Assembly: GCF_014646515.1 (NCBI RefSeq)
Contig: NZ_BMNK01000008.1
Location: forward strand, 186,001 to 250,000
Reading direction: 5' to 3'
Length of the DNA: 64,000 nucleotides
Origin: Nonomuraea glycinis
GTDB lineage: Bacteria > Actinomycetota > Actinomycetes > Streptosporangiales > Streptosporangiaceae
Shown here: in pieces, positions 30,751-38,877 of the stretch
Numbering within the stretch: position 1 is the first letter of the stretch
How the letters are laid out: every line of letters begins with the position of its first letter
The notes under the pieces: model-generated
What the model saw: only the letters and a program-made list of their open reading frames with translations
Database searches by the model: none
What the model was told of the DNA's origin: nothing
Program-made: the position numbers and the translations under genes

Positions 30751-31983
30751 GTGAGTGCAAACCGGGTACGTGTCGTCGTCACCGGGCTCGGCGCGACGAC
30801 GCCCGTCGGTGGAGACGTCAACTCGTCCTGGTCGGCGCTCCTCGCCGGTCAGTCGGGCGTCAGGACTCTCACCGAGGACTGGATCGACACCGTCCCCGTG
30901 ACGTTCGCGGGGACGGCCGCGGTCGACCCCGCCGAGGTGCTGCCGCGGCCCGAGTCACGACGTCTCGACCGCAGTGAGCAGTTCGCCATGGTCGCCGCGC
31001 GTGAGGCGTGGCAGGACGCGGGTGCGCCCGAGGTGGCGCCGGAGCGGCTGGGCGTCGTCGTGTCCAGCGGCATCGGCGGCATCAACACCACCCTGTCCGC
31101 CTACGACACCTACAAGGAGCGCGGCTGGAACCGGCTGTCGCCCTTCACGGTGCCGATGCTCATGCCCAACGGCCCCGCCGCCTGGATCGGCCTCGACCTG
31201 GGCGCCCAGGCGGGGGTGCACGCCACCGTGTCCGCCTGCGCCTCCGGCGCCGAGGCCATCGGCTACGCGATGGACATGATCAGGGCCGGCCGGGCCGACG
31301 TGGTGGTCGCCGGCGGCACCGAAGCCGCCATCCACGGCCTCAACGTGGCGGCCTTCGCCGCCGCCCGCGCCATGTCCACCCGCAACGACGACCCGCAGGG
31401 CGCTTCGCGGCCCTGGGACCGCGACCGTGACGGGTTCGTGCTCGGCGAGGGCGCCGGCATCCTGGTGCTGGAGTCCGAGGAGTACGCCAAGGCCCGCGGC
31501 GCGCGGATCTACGCCTACGCCAGCGGTGTCGGCTACTCGGCCGACTCCTTCCACATCACCAAGCCCGAGCCCGAGGGCCGCGGCATCAGCATGGCGATGA
31601 CGCACGCGCTCACCGACGCCGAGCTCACCGGCCGGGACATCAAGCACGTCAACGCGCACGCCACCTCGACGCCCGCCGGGGACGTCATCGAGGTGCAGGC
31701 CGTGGCCAAGGCCATCGGCGCGCACCCGCTGGTGACCTCGACCAAGTCCATGACCGGCCACCTGCTGGGCGGCGCGGGCGGCATCGAGTCCGTCTTCACC
31801 GTCAAGTCGCTCCAGGAGCGCATCGTCCCCGCCACCATCAACCTCGACACCATCGATGACGGCATCGAAGTGGATCTCGTCCACGGCGCGAACCGCACGC
31901 TGCCCGATGGTGACATCGCCGCGGTCAACAACTCCTTCGGCTTCGGCGGCCACAACGTGACCGTCGTGTTCAAGGGCGCATAA
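30751..31983 (+). CDS. fabF: 3-oxoacyl-ACP synthase II
   Basis: 410 aa from GTG 30751 with AAGGAG 8 nt upstream; the GTG at 30742 would touch that site and is rejected. It performs chain-elongating Claisen condensations. The Cys-His-His triad is complete: Cys163 (VSACASGAEA), His303 (NAHATSTPAGD) and His337 (STKSMTGHLLGGAGG). The C-terminal NNSFGFGGHN is canonical. It is the last intact gene of the FAS II operon; an acyl-CoA carboxylase remnant and a terminator follow. Confidence 0.96.
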   Translation: MSANRVRVVVTGLGATTPVGGDVNSSWSALLAGQSGVRTLTEDWIDTVPVTFAGTAAVDPAEVLPRPESRRLDRSEQFAMVAAREAWQDAGAPEVAPERLGVVVSSGIGGINTTLSAYDTYKERGWNRLSPFTVPMLMPNGPAAWIGLDLGAQAGVHATVSACASGAEAIGYAMDMIRAGRADVVVAGGTEAAIHGLNVAAFAAARAMSTRNDDPQGASRPWDRDRDGFVLGEGAGILVLESEEYAKARGARIYAYASGVGYSADSFHITKPEPEGRGISMAMTHALTDAELTGRDIKHVNAHATSTPAGDVIEVQAVAKAIGAHPLVTSTKSMTGHLLGGAGGIESVFTVKSLQERIVPATINLDTIDDGIEVDLVHGANRTLPDGDIAAVNNSFGFGGHNVTVVFKGA

Positions 31984-32361
31984 GGTCCGCGCTCGGCGAC
32001 CGGACCGGCCCGCCGACGACCCGCTGCGGCTCGGCGGCTGCCTCGACGCCACGTCCGCCGAGAAAGCCGCTCGCTTCGTCCGTATGTGTGACGCTCTCGG
32101 AGTGCCGTTGGTTGTCCTTGTGGACGTTCCGGGTTATCTGCCGGGGCGCCGGCCAGGAGCGCCGCTCCGGAGGAGGAGCGGCCCGGGCTGGAGCAGCGGC
32201 TCGCCAGGGAGCACGAGAAGCCGGCGGGCGGGCTCGCCCGTGCGCGGGATCTGGGCGTGATCGACGAGGTCATCGAGCCGGTGGAGACCCGCGGCGCGAT
32301 CGCCAAGGTCCTCGCCCAGGCCACCCCCGCCAGGGGCGCGCACGGGAACATCCCCCTGTGA
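31984..32361 (+). pseudogene. Decayed acyl-CoA carboxylase beta subunit (AccD6/PccB-like)
   Basis: Immediately after fabF, one frame reads DPLRLGGCLDATSAEKAARF, VRMCDALGVPLVVLVDVPGY, LPG, a typical carboxyltransferase beta-subunit segment. It then loses sense, and a second frame gives EEERPGLEQRLAREHEK ... DLGVIDEVIEPVETRGAIAK and ends HGNIPL-stop, the usual C-terminus of the family. The N-terminal ~60 percent and the middle are missing and the frame is shifted, so no active enzyme can be made. In mycobacteria accD6 stands at this place downstream of the KAS genes; this looks like the remains of that gene. Confidence 0.8.
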
Positions 32362-32373
32362 CCCAGTGACACG

Positions 32374-32406
32374 AAGGGCCCCGCACCGTGAGGTGCGGGG
32401 CCCTTT
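32374..32406 (+). terminator. Terminator of the fab operon
   Basis: The stem AAGGGCCCCGCACC/GGTGCGGGGCCCTT with loop GTGA (32374-32406) ends in TTT. It lies 12 bp after the carboxylase remnant stop, which fits that remnant once being the last gene of the operon. Confidence 0.85.
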
Positions 32407-32413
32407 CGCATAG

Positions 32414-32531
32414 GCGGGCTCGGGCTGTCGCGGGCTCGGGTCGTCGTCGCGGGCCCGGGTATCGCTGGCCCGGCTGGTCGCTGGCCCGGCTGGTCGCTGG
32501 CCCGGGTGGTCGCGGGTTCGGGTGGTCGCGG
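32414..32531. repeat. About seven 16-bp tandem repeats
   Basis: Imperfect units of the form GCTGGCCCGGCTGGTC / GCGGGTTCGGGTGGTC run head to tail between the fab terminator and the convergent DUF3145 gene. It is a small minisatellite with no ORF of substance. Confidence 0.75.
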
Positions 32532-32545
32532 TCGAGGGGCGCACC

Positions 32546-33040
32546 TCAGACGGCGGCGTGCAGCCAGCGGACGGGAGCGCCGTCGCCCGCGTAGCGGAAC
32601 GGCTCCAGCTCCTCGTCCCACGGCTTGCCGAGCAGTTTGTCCAGCTCGTCCTCCAGCACGGAGCGCCCCTGGGCGGCCGTCAGCATCACGGCGCGCAGCC
32701 GATCCTCGGGGATCAGGATGTCGCCCCCGGCACCGATGACCGCGCTGAAGGCGCCGAGCGTCGGCGTGTAGGCATGCCGGGAGCCGTCGACGCCCGGCGA
32801 GGCGTCCTCGGTGATCTCGAACCGGATGCGCTGCCAGCCCATGAGGGAGGAGGTGATGGCCGCCGCGATGCCCGGCCGGCCTTCCCACTCCGCCTGCGCC
32901 CGCACCACATTGGGCGCCGCGGGTTGCGGGGTCCAGGTCAGGTCCACGGGCACGCCTAGAACACCCGCGACCGCCCATTCGATATGAGGGCACAGCGCGG
33001 GCTGAGCCGAGTGGACGTAGAGCACGCCACGAGCAGACAC
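32546..33040 (-). CDS. DUF3145 family protein
   Basis: 164 aa, GTG start: MSARGVLYVHSAQPALCPHI, EWAVAGVLGVPVDLTW, SLMGWQRIRFEITEDAS, and near the end GKPWDEELEPFRYAGDGAPV. This is the actinobacterial DUF3145 family, which is often found beside the FAS II operon; its function is unknown. It is convergent with the fab operon and separated from it by a terminator and a tandem repeat. Confidence 0.9.
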   Translation of the reverse strand: MSARGVLYVHSAQPALCPHIEWAVAGVLGVPVDLTWTPQPAAPNVVRAQAEWEGRPGIAAAITSSLMGWQRIRFEITEDASPGVDGSRHAYTPTLGAFSAVIGAGGDILIPEDRLRAVMLTAAQGRSVLEDELDKLLGKPWDEELEPFRYAGDGAPVRWLHAAV

Positions 33041-33215
33041 CGGACCTCCCGATTCGGTACGAGGTGCGCCTTCCCCAACGGCCTCGTCCTGGGATGATCA
33101 CAAGTGACTAGGGAGAGACTACCGTCGGTTGTAATCGGAAACCAGTGCACGGCCATACCAAGTTGGTGCGCGTGTGGCATGTGACAGCCGAGCCGGCTGG
33201 GAAAGATACCCGCTC

Positions 33216-34229
33216 ATGGACATCGAACGAGCCGGCGAGGCGCTCATCCGCCCAGGCCAGATCCTGACGGACCGCAGCGCCCTGTCGGCCGCCGCACGCT
33301 GGACCCAGGCGGTCTCGGAGGCCGACGGCGTCTGCGTGATCCACCTGACGTCCGGGGTGGACCCGTGCGAGATCACCAGGGAGCTGCGCGAGCACGGTTT
33401 CCGGGCCTCGCCCAACCACGTCTTCGCCGGGCAGCCCCTGTTCTTCGGCGGCCCGGCGACCAGGCCCTTCCCCTGCCCGCCCATCTCCCACCGGCCGGGC
33501 AGGGCCAGGTCCCAGGTGGTGGTGGGGCTGGTCGACTCCGGCGTGGCCGCGCACCGGTGGTGGTCCGACAGCGACTGGTACGCCCGGACCAGCGCCGAGG
33601 ACGCCGACGCGACCGAGGGCTCGCAGGCCGGGCACGGCACCTTCCTGGCGGGCCTGCTCGTCCGCGGGGCGCCCGGCGTGTCGCTGCGGGTGAGCCGGGT
33701 GCTCGACGGCGACGGGGTGGGCGACGAGGCGAGCGTGGTCCGGGCGCTGCACCGGATGCGCGACCGGCCGCCGCAGGTGCTCAACCTGTCCTTCGGCGGC
33801 CACACCTTCGACGGCAGGCCGCCGCCGCTGCTGGCCGACGCGCTCGCCGAGCTGACGGACACGGTGGCCGTCGCGTGCGCCGGCAACACGGCCTCGGACC
33901 GGCCCTTCTACCCCGCCGCGCTGGCCGGCACGATCGCGGTGGGCGCCGTGGACCACACGCTCGAACGCCGGGCCCCGTTCTCGGCCCACGGCTCGTGGGT
34001 GGACGCCTGTGCCCCCGGCGAGTGGCTGACGAGCAGCTTCCTGGAGCGCGGCGAGTTCGCCGGGTACGCCTCCTGGAGCGGCACGTCGTTCGCCACGGCC
34101 ATCGTCGCGGGGGCCATCGCCGACGCCGCGCGGGACCTGCCGGCCAAGGAGGCGGCGCTGCGGGTGCTCGACCCCCAGGTCACCCGGCAAATTCCCGATC
34201 TGGGAGTTCTCGTCCCGTCGAATCTGTAG
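33216..34229 (+). CDS. Cytoplasmic subtilisin-like (S8) peptidase, CHAT operon 2
   Basis: 337 aa from ATG 33216 (MDIERAGEALIRPGQ); ATG 33174 is possible but adds an unlikely leader. The catalytic triad is complete: Asp107 (GLVDSGV), His140 (GHGTFLAGLL) and Ser291 (SWSGTSFATA), with the oxyanion Asn in CAGNTAS. There is no signal peptide, membrane segment or classical inhibitor prodomain; the ~100 N-terminal residues (SGVDPCEITRELREHGFRA) may replace a prodomain. It probably acts inside the cell. It is the first of four plus-strand genes: subtilase, ECF sigma factor, 148-aa protein and CHAT protein. Proteolytic activation of a partner in the operon is an attractive but untested idea. Confidence 0.85.
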   Translation: MDIERAGEALIRPGQILTDRSALSAAARWTQAVSEADGVCVIHLTSGVDPCEITRELREHGFRASPNHVFAGQPLFFGGPATRPFPCPPISHRPGRARSQVVVGLVDSGVAAHRWWSDSDWYARTSAEDADATEGSQAGHGTFLAGLLVRGAPGVSLRVSRVLDGDGVGDEASVVRALHRMRDRPPQVLNLSFGGHTFDGRPPPLLADALAELTDTVAVACAGNTASDRPFYPAALAGTIAVGAVDHTLERRAPFSAHGSWVDACAPGEWLTSSFLERGEFAGYASWSGTSFATAIVAGAIADAARDLPAKEAALRVLDPQVTRQIPDLGVLVPSNL

Positions 34230-34302
34230 AGTTTACGCTCAGTCCCCAGACGATCACGGGGAGGCAGATTCGCCTCGCCGTGCGGGTCGGAAAGGAGGCC
34301 GT

Positions 34303-34836
34303 ATGCAGGACCCACGCGATCCAGCGGAGCTGCTCTCAGCCGCGGCCGACGGCGACCAGCTCGCCTGGGACGAGCTCGAGTCCAGGTTCGGCCCGCGGAT
34401 GTGGGCGGTGGCCCGCGCGTGCGGGCTGAACGAGGCGGACGCGGCGGACGCGGTTCAGGGCGCCTGGCTGCGCCTGCTGGAGCATCTCCACAGCATCAGG
34501 GAGCCCGCGCTGGTCGGCGCCTGGCTCGCGACGACCACCCGGCGCGAAGCGATCCTGCTGGTGCGCAAGACGCCGCCGGCCGCCGGCTTCGAGCTCGGCG
34601 ACGCCCCCGACCCGGCGTCCGCCGTGCTGGAGGCCGACGGCAACCGCCTGCTCTGGCAGACGGTCTCCGCCCTGCAGGAGCCGTGCCGCACCCTGCTCCA
34701 CCTCGTCGCGACCGACCTCGGCAGCCGTCAGATGGCCCTGCGGCTGGGCGTCCCCGTCGGTAGCGTCGGCCCGACCAGGGCCCGGTGCCTGGAAAAACTG
34801 CGCACCCTGATCTCACTACAGGAGACGGTGCAATGA
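34303..34836 (+). CDS. ECF-type RNA polymerase sigma factor, CHAT operon 2
   Basis: 177 aa with a strong AAAGGAGG before ATG 34303. Region 2: WDELESRFGPRMWAVARACG, NEADAADAVQGAWLRLLEHL. Region 4: LLHLVATDLGSRQMALRLGV, PVGSVGPTRARCLEKLRTL. No extra C-terminal domain or classical zinc anti-sigma gene is adjacent; the overlapping 148-aa gene (ATGA at 34833-34836) is the obvious candidate for control. It probably transcribes this operon or its targets in response to a signal. I could not identify its own promoter motif by eye. Confidence 0.88.
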   Translation: MQDPRDPAELLSAAADGDQLAWDELESRFGPRMWAVARACGLNEADAADAVQGAWLRLLEHLHSIREPALVGAWLATTTRREAILLVRKTPPAAGFELGDAPDPASAVLEADGNRLLWQTVSALQEPCRTLLHLVATDLGSRQMALRLGVPVGSVGPTRARCLEKLRTLISLQETVQ

Positions 34837-35279
34837 TCAACGACGAATACTTCCTGGCGGCCCTCAGGCTCGCCTCCGGCAACGATCCGATCCCGGGCCA
34901 CGTGTCCGCCGCGGCCCGGGACGTCTTCGAGCTGCGGGTGCCTCGGGCGGTGACCGCGATGCCCGCCGAGGGCGCCACCGCTCGTGGCGTGCGCGGAGCG
35001 GACGGCCCGCGCACGGTCCGGTTCGTCGCCGCCGGGCTCACCTTCGACCTGGAGGTGACCGTGGGCGACGGGCTCATCGACGTGGTCGGCCAGGTGTTCC
35101 CGACCCCCTGCGAGGGCAGTCACGTCGACGTCCGCACCCCGCACCTGACGCTCACCAGGAGCCTGGCCGACAGCGGCCAGTTCGCGGCCACCGGCCTGCC
35201 ACCCGGCTGGCTCAGCGTGGTCTGTCACCGCCCCGGTCAGGAGCCCGTCCAGACCAGGTGGGTGCGCGTCCGCCCGTGA
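34833..35279 (+). CDS. Unknown 148-aa protein coupled to the ECF sigma factor
   Basis: 148 aa from ATG 34833, overlapping the sigma-factor stop by ATGA; its own stop overlaps the CHAT start by GTGA (35276-35279). The N-terminus (YFLAALRLASGNDPIPGHVS, then AAARDVFELRVPR) is helical, and the rest looks like a beta-sandwich (RTVRFVAAGLTFDLEVTVGD to GLPPGWLSVVCHRPGQE). There is no membrane segment or HxxxCxxC zinc motif, so it is not a standard ZAS anti-sigma factor, but position and coupling fit a sigma-regulating or adaptor role. Family not recognised. Confidence 0.75.
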   Translation: MINDEYFLAALRLASGNDPIPGHVSAAARDVFELRVPRAVTAMPAEGATARGVRGADGPRTVRFVAAGLTFDLEVTVGDGLIDVVGQVFPTPCEGSHVDVRTPHLTLTRSLADSGQFAATGLPPGWLSVVCHRPGQEPVQTRWVRVRP

Positions 35280-38122
35280 ACGACCCGGCCGGGCCGCGCC
35301 TGCCCGCCGTACCACCAACCGAGGCACACATGGCGACACCGGACAAGCACCGACCGCCCGGCCGTTCCCCGGACGCCACCCTGCTCGTACGGGCCGCGGA
35401 GATGGCCGTCCTGCGGTCGGTGGTGGATCCCGCGCAGGCCCTCGACGCCGGCCGTACCATCCTGCACGCGGCCGAGGCGGCCGGCGCCACCGAGGCGGAG
35501 GTGGTGGCGCTGCGGGCCATGGCGCTGGCGGCGCGTGAGCTCGGCGATCTGCCCGGCGCGGAGGAGCATCTCAGGCAGGCCATCCGCACCGTGGGCGCGC
35601 CCGCCGAGCGGCGGGCGCAGGCCAGGCTCTCGCTGGTGACGGTCCGCACCGAGCGCGGCCATCCCCTCCAGGCGCTCCGGGTCGCCGCCCTCGCCTGGGC
35701 CTACCTGTCGCCGCTCGACCGCGCCAAGCTCGACACCCAGCGGGCCGTCGCCCTGGCCCACCTCGGGCGCTACCAGGAGGCCATCGCCTCCTGCGACCGG
35801 GCGCTGCGGGCCCTCGCCGCCGCCCCCGGCACCGTCGACGACCGCAGGTTCCTGGCCGGCGGCCTGCTCAACCGCGGCCTGGTGCACGCCTACCGAGGCG
35901 ACTGGGACGACGCCATGCGCGACATCGGCGCCTGCCTGGAGATCTCCCGGCACGCCGGGCTCCGCCACCTGACCCGCCTGGCCGCCGCCAATCTGCCCTT
36001 TCTCGCGGTACGGCGCGGCGACGTCAGCGGCGCCTTCACCCACTACCGCGCGGCCGAGGACACCCTGTTCGGCTATCCCGAGCGGCTGGCCACGATGCGC
36101 GCCGACTTCGCCGCCGCGCTGCTGGCCGCCCACCTGCCGGGCGAGGCCAGGGCTCTGCTGAGCCTGGCCGTACCCGACCTGGACAGGACCGGCGCGCACA
36201 CGGCGCTGGCCGAGGCGCGGCTGAAGCTGGCCCAGGTGGAGCTGCTCACCGGTGACCCGCACGAGGCGATGACGGTGGCCGAGCGGGCCATGCGGGAGCT
36301 GTCGGCGCAGGATCGGCGGGCGTGGCTACCGCTGGCCAGGGAGGTCGTGCTGCGGGCCAGGCTCGCTCTGGAGCCGCCGACCGCCGCCCTGCTGGCCGAG
36401 TTGATCAAATGCGCGAGCGAGCTGGAGGACACCGCCAACGCGGCGGAGGCGGCCGCGCTGCGGCTGGTGGCGGCGGAGACCGCGCTGGCCGTCGACGACC
36501 ATCCGGCCGCTTCGGCCCAGCTCGCCCGGCTCACGGCGCACGCCAGGCGGTGCGAGCCCCGGGCTCCCGCCGGCACCCGGCTGACGTCTCTGCTCGCCGA
36601 CTCGCACGCCGGCCGCCTGGCCCAGGCCGCGCAGGTGCCGGGTCCCGTACGCCAGCACGCGCTCGCGCTGGAGGCGGCGCTGCAGGAGGACGTCGCGGCG
36701 GCGTTCCGGGCGGTTCGCGAGGGGCTGGCCGAGGTGGGCGACCAGGCCGACGCCTTCGACGACCCGGCGCTGCGCGCGCACGCCGTCAGGGCGGGCGAGC
36801 GGCTGGCGGCCTTCGGGCTGCGGCTCGCGGTACGCGACGGGGGCGCGGAGGAGGTGTTCGAGTGGGCCGAACGCTGGCGGGCGGTGGCCGCTCCCGCGCA
36901 CGCCTGCTCCCCCGCGGGCCTCGGCCAGGTGCGTGCCGCGCTGGGCCGGGCCGCGCTGGTGGAGTTCGTCCCCGACGGTGAGTCGCTGGTCGCCGTCGTG
37001 ATCACCGATGAGCGGGTGGTGCTGCGGCGGCTCGGCGCGCTGCTGCCGGTCACCGAGGCGCTCATCCGCCTGCGCTACTCACTACGCCGCGCCACCCTCC
37101 GCGACGGCCTCCTCACCGAAGACCCACCCGCCGAACCCCTCGAATCTCCCGCCGGCGGAGTCGCCGGGCATCCCACCGACGGGATCACCGGGGACCCGAC
37201 TGACGGAGGTGCCGGGGAGCCTGCTGGCGGGAGTACCGGGGATCCGACTGACGGAGGTGCCGGGGAGCCTGCTGGCGGGAGTACCGGCGAGCCGGGCGGC
37301 GGGGGTGTCGACGAGCCGCTGAGCGTGCGTCATACGGCTGAGCCGGCCGCTGCGTTGGAGCGGTTGTTGCTGGGGCCCATCGGCGATGAGATCGGGGACC
37401 GGCCGCTGGTTCTGGTGCCCACCGGGGCGCTGCACACGTTGCCCTGGGCCACGCTGCCCAGCCTGCGCGAGCGGCCGGTGAGTGTGGCCGCGAGCGCCGC
37501 CGCCTGGCTGGGCGCCACCCGCCGGGCACCCGTCACCGAACCGAGCACGGTGATCGCGGCGGTCGGGCCGGGCCTCGCGCACGCCCGCGAGGAGGTCGAT
37601 CGGGTGCTCGCCTGCCATCCGCGCGGGCGTGAGGTGCCGGCGCGGACCGGCCCGGTGCTGGCCGCGCTGCAGTCCGCCGACGTGCTGCACCTGGCGGCGC
37701 ACGGGGTGTTCCACGCGCGCAGCCCGCTGCTGTCCAGCATCACGCTGGACGACGGCCCGCTGATGGCCTACGACCTGCTGGGCATGGCCCAGGCGGCCAG
37801 GCTCGTCGTGCTGTCGTCGTGCGACTCCGGGATGGCGCGCACGCCCACCGACGGCGCGCCGCTCGGGCTGGCCGGTACGTTCCTGACCCGGGGCGCGGCA
37901 TGCGTGGTCGCCGGGCTGGTGCCGGTGCGCGACGAGGACGCGCTGGCCCTGATGATCCGCTTCCACGAGCTGCTCGCGGCGGGCCACGCCCCGGCCACGG
38001 CGCTGGCGTACGCCTCGGCCAAGACCGGGGTGCTGGGGTTCGTCTGCTTCGGGGCGGGCGATCAGCCGGTGGCGACCGGCCTTGCGGAGTCGGCGACCCA
38101 GTTGGACCAGGAGCCCACGTAG
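35276..38122 (+). CDS. TPR-repeat CHAT-domain protein, locus 2
   Basis: 948 aa from GTG 35276 (VNDPAGPRL); ATG 35330 is the alternative. Residues ~30-560 are TPR-like helices (AVALAHLGRYQEAIASCDRA, GLVHAYRGDWDDAMRDIGA). A low-complexity Gly/Pro/Asp linker (about 625-680) holds a duplicated 16-residue unit, and the CHAT domain follows (~690-940). Catalytic dyad: His809 (HLAAHGVFHA) and Cys849 (VLSSCDSGMA), then GAACVVAGLVPVRDEDAL. It shares only the general TPR-CHAT plan with the 2377-6237 protein; the CHAT motifs and linker differ. It is the last gene of the subtilase/sigma operon. Its 3' end overlaps the opposing rhodanese gene by 61 bp. Confidence 0.88.
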   Translation: MNDPAGPRLPAVPPTEAHMATPDKHRPPGRSPDATLLVRAAEMAVLRSVVDPAQALDAGRTILHAAEAAGATEAEVVALRAMALAARELGDLPGAEEHLRQAIRTVGAPAERRAQARLSLVTVRTERGHPLQALRVAALAWAYLSPLDRAKLDTQRAVALAHLGRYQEAIASCDRALRALAAAPGTVDDRRFLAGGLLNRGLVHAYRGDWDDAMRDIGACLEISRHAGLRHLTRLAAANLPFLAVRRGDVSGAFTHYRAAEDTLFGYPERLATMRADFAAALLAAHLPGEARALLSLAVPDLDRTGAHTALAEARLKLAQVELLTGDPHEAMTVAERAMRELSAQDRRAWLPLAREVVLRARLALEPPTAALLAELIKCASELEDTANAAEAAALRLVAAETALAVDDHPAASAQLARLTAHARRCEPRAPAGTRLTSLLADSHAGRLAQAAQVPGPVRQHALALEAALQEDVAAAFRAVREGLAEVGDQADAFDDPALRAHAVRAGERLAAFGLRLAVRDGGAEEVFEWAERWRAVAAPAHACSPAGLGQVRAALGRAALVEFVPDGESLVAVVITDERVVLRRLGALLPVTEALIRLRYSLRRATLRDGLLTEDPPAEPLESPAGGVAGHPTDGITGDPTDGGAGEPAGGSTGDPTDGGAGEPAGGSTGEPGGGGVDEPLSVRHTAEPAAALERLLLGPIGDEIGDRPLVLVPTGALHTLPWATLPSLRERPVSVAASAAAWLGATRRAPVTEPSTVIAAVGPGLAHAREEVDRVLACHPRGREVPARTGPVLAALQSADVLHLAAHGVFHARSPLLSSITLDDGPLMAYDLLGMAQAARLVVLSSCDSGMARTPTDGAPLGLAGTFLTRGAACVVAGLVPVRDEDALALMIRFHELLAAGHAPATALAYASAKTGVLGFVCFGAGDQPVATGLAESATQLDQEPT
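37193..37288 (+). repeat. Two 48-bp tandem repeats in the CHAT-2 linker
   Basis: 37193-37240 and 37241-37288 are almost identical and encode the unit GDPTDGGAGEPAGGST twice. They keep the frame, so the linker can vary in length by whole units. Confidence 0.8.
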
Positions 38123-38877
38123 AGGGCGGCGGGCCGGCCCGCCACCTCCAGGGCGAGCACCTCGTGGGCGGCCGTCACGCCGGATCCGCAGTAGGCGCCG
38201 GTCGGGACGCCCTCGCCCACCCCCAGCTCGGTGAAGCGGGCCCGCAGCGTCTCCGGCGGCAGGAACCTGCCGTCGCTGCCGACGTTGGCGGTAGTGGGCG
38301 CGCTGACCGCACCGGGGATGTGGCCGGCCACCGGGTCGATCGGCTCCACCTCGCCCCGGTAGCGCTCCTCGGCCCGGGCGTCGAGCAGCACGCCGGACGC
38401 GGCCAGCGCCGCCGCCTCGTCCGCGTCGAGCATCGGCATCCCGCCCGGGACGGCGGTGAAGTCGCCGGGCGCGAGCTCGGGCTCCTCCTTGGTGACCGGC
38501 AGGCCGGCGGCGATCCAGGCCCCCAGACCGCCGTCGAGCACGCGTACGTCCTGATGCCCGTAGTAGCGCAGCACCCACCAGGCGCGGGCGGCGGCCATCG
38601 CGCCCGAGTCGTCGTAGACCACCACCGGCCGCCCGCCGGACACGCCCAGCCGCCGCATCGCCTCCTCGAACGCGGCCGCGTCCGGCAGCGGATGGCGACC
38701 GGCCGCTCCGGGCGCGGCGGTCAGGTCGGCGTCGAGGTCGCAGAAGGCGGCGCCGGGCAGGTGCCCCTCCCGGTACATGCCGATCCCGGGCGGCCCGCCG
38801 AGCCGCCAGCGCACGTCGAGCACGCTCGCGCCGTCGAGCGAGGCGGCCAGGTCGTCCGGGGTGATCAGCGGGCTCAT
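38062..38877 (-). CDS. Tandem-rhodanese sulfurtransferase
   Basis: 271 aa with two rhodanese domains, as in thiosulfate/3-mercaptopyruvate sulfurtransferases. The first (about 1-130) has VLDVRWRLGGPPG, YREGHLPGAAFCDLD and VVVYDDSGAMAAARAWW and lacks the active Cys. The second has LLDARAEERYRGEVEPIDP, AGHIPGAVSAPT and the active loop AYCGSGVTAAHEV with the catalytic Cys. The start overlaps the stop of the phosphatase gene by ATGA (38874-38877). The 3' end runs 61 bp into the opposing CHAT gene, an antisense overlap. Confidence 0.92.
   Translation of the reverse strand: MSPLITPDDLAASLDGASVLDVRWRLGGPPGIGMYREGHLPGAAFCDLDADLTAAPGAAGRHPLPDAAAFEEAMRRLGVSGGRPVVVYDDSGAMAAARAWWVLRYYGHQDVRVLDGGLGAWIAAGLPVTKEEPELAPGDFTAVPGGMPMLDADEAAALAASGVLLDARAEERYRGEVEPIDPVAGHIPGAVSAPTTANVGSDGRFLPPETLRARFTELGVGEGVPTGAYCGSGVTAAHEVLALEVAGRPAALYVGSWSNWVADSARPVATG

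Noticed and set aside
32088..32369. 93-aa ORF between fabF and DUF3145 as a real gene
   Set aside because: It reads across the frameshift of the carboxylase remnant in the wrong frame for the first part; the evidence favours a pseudogene.
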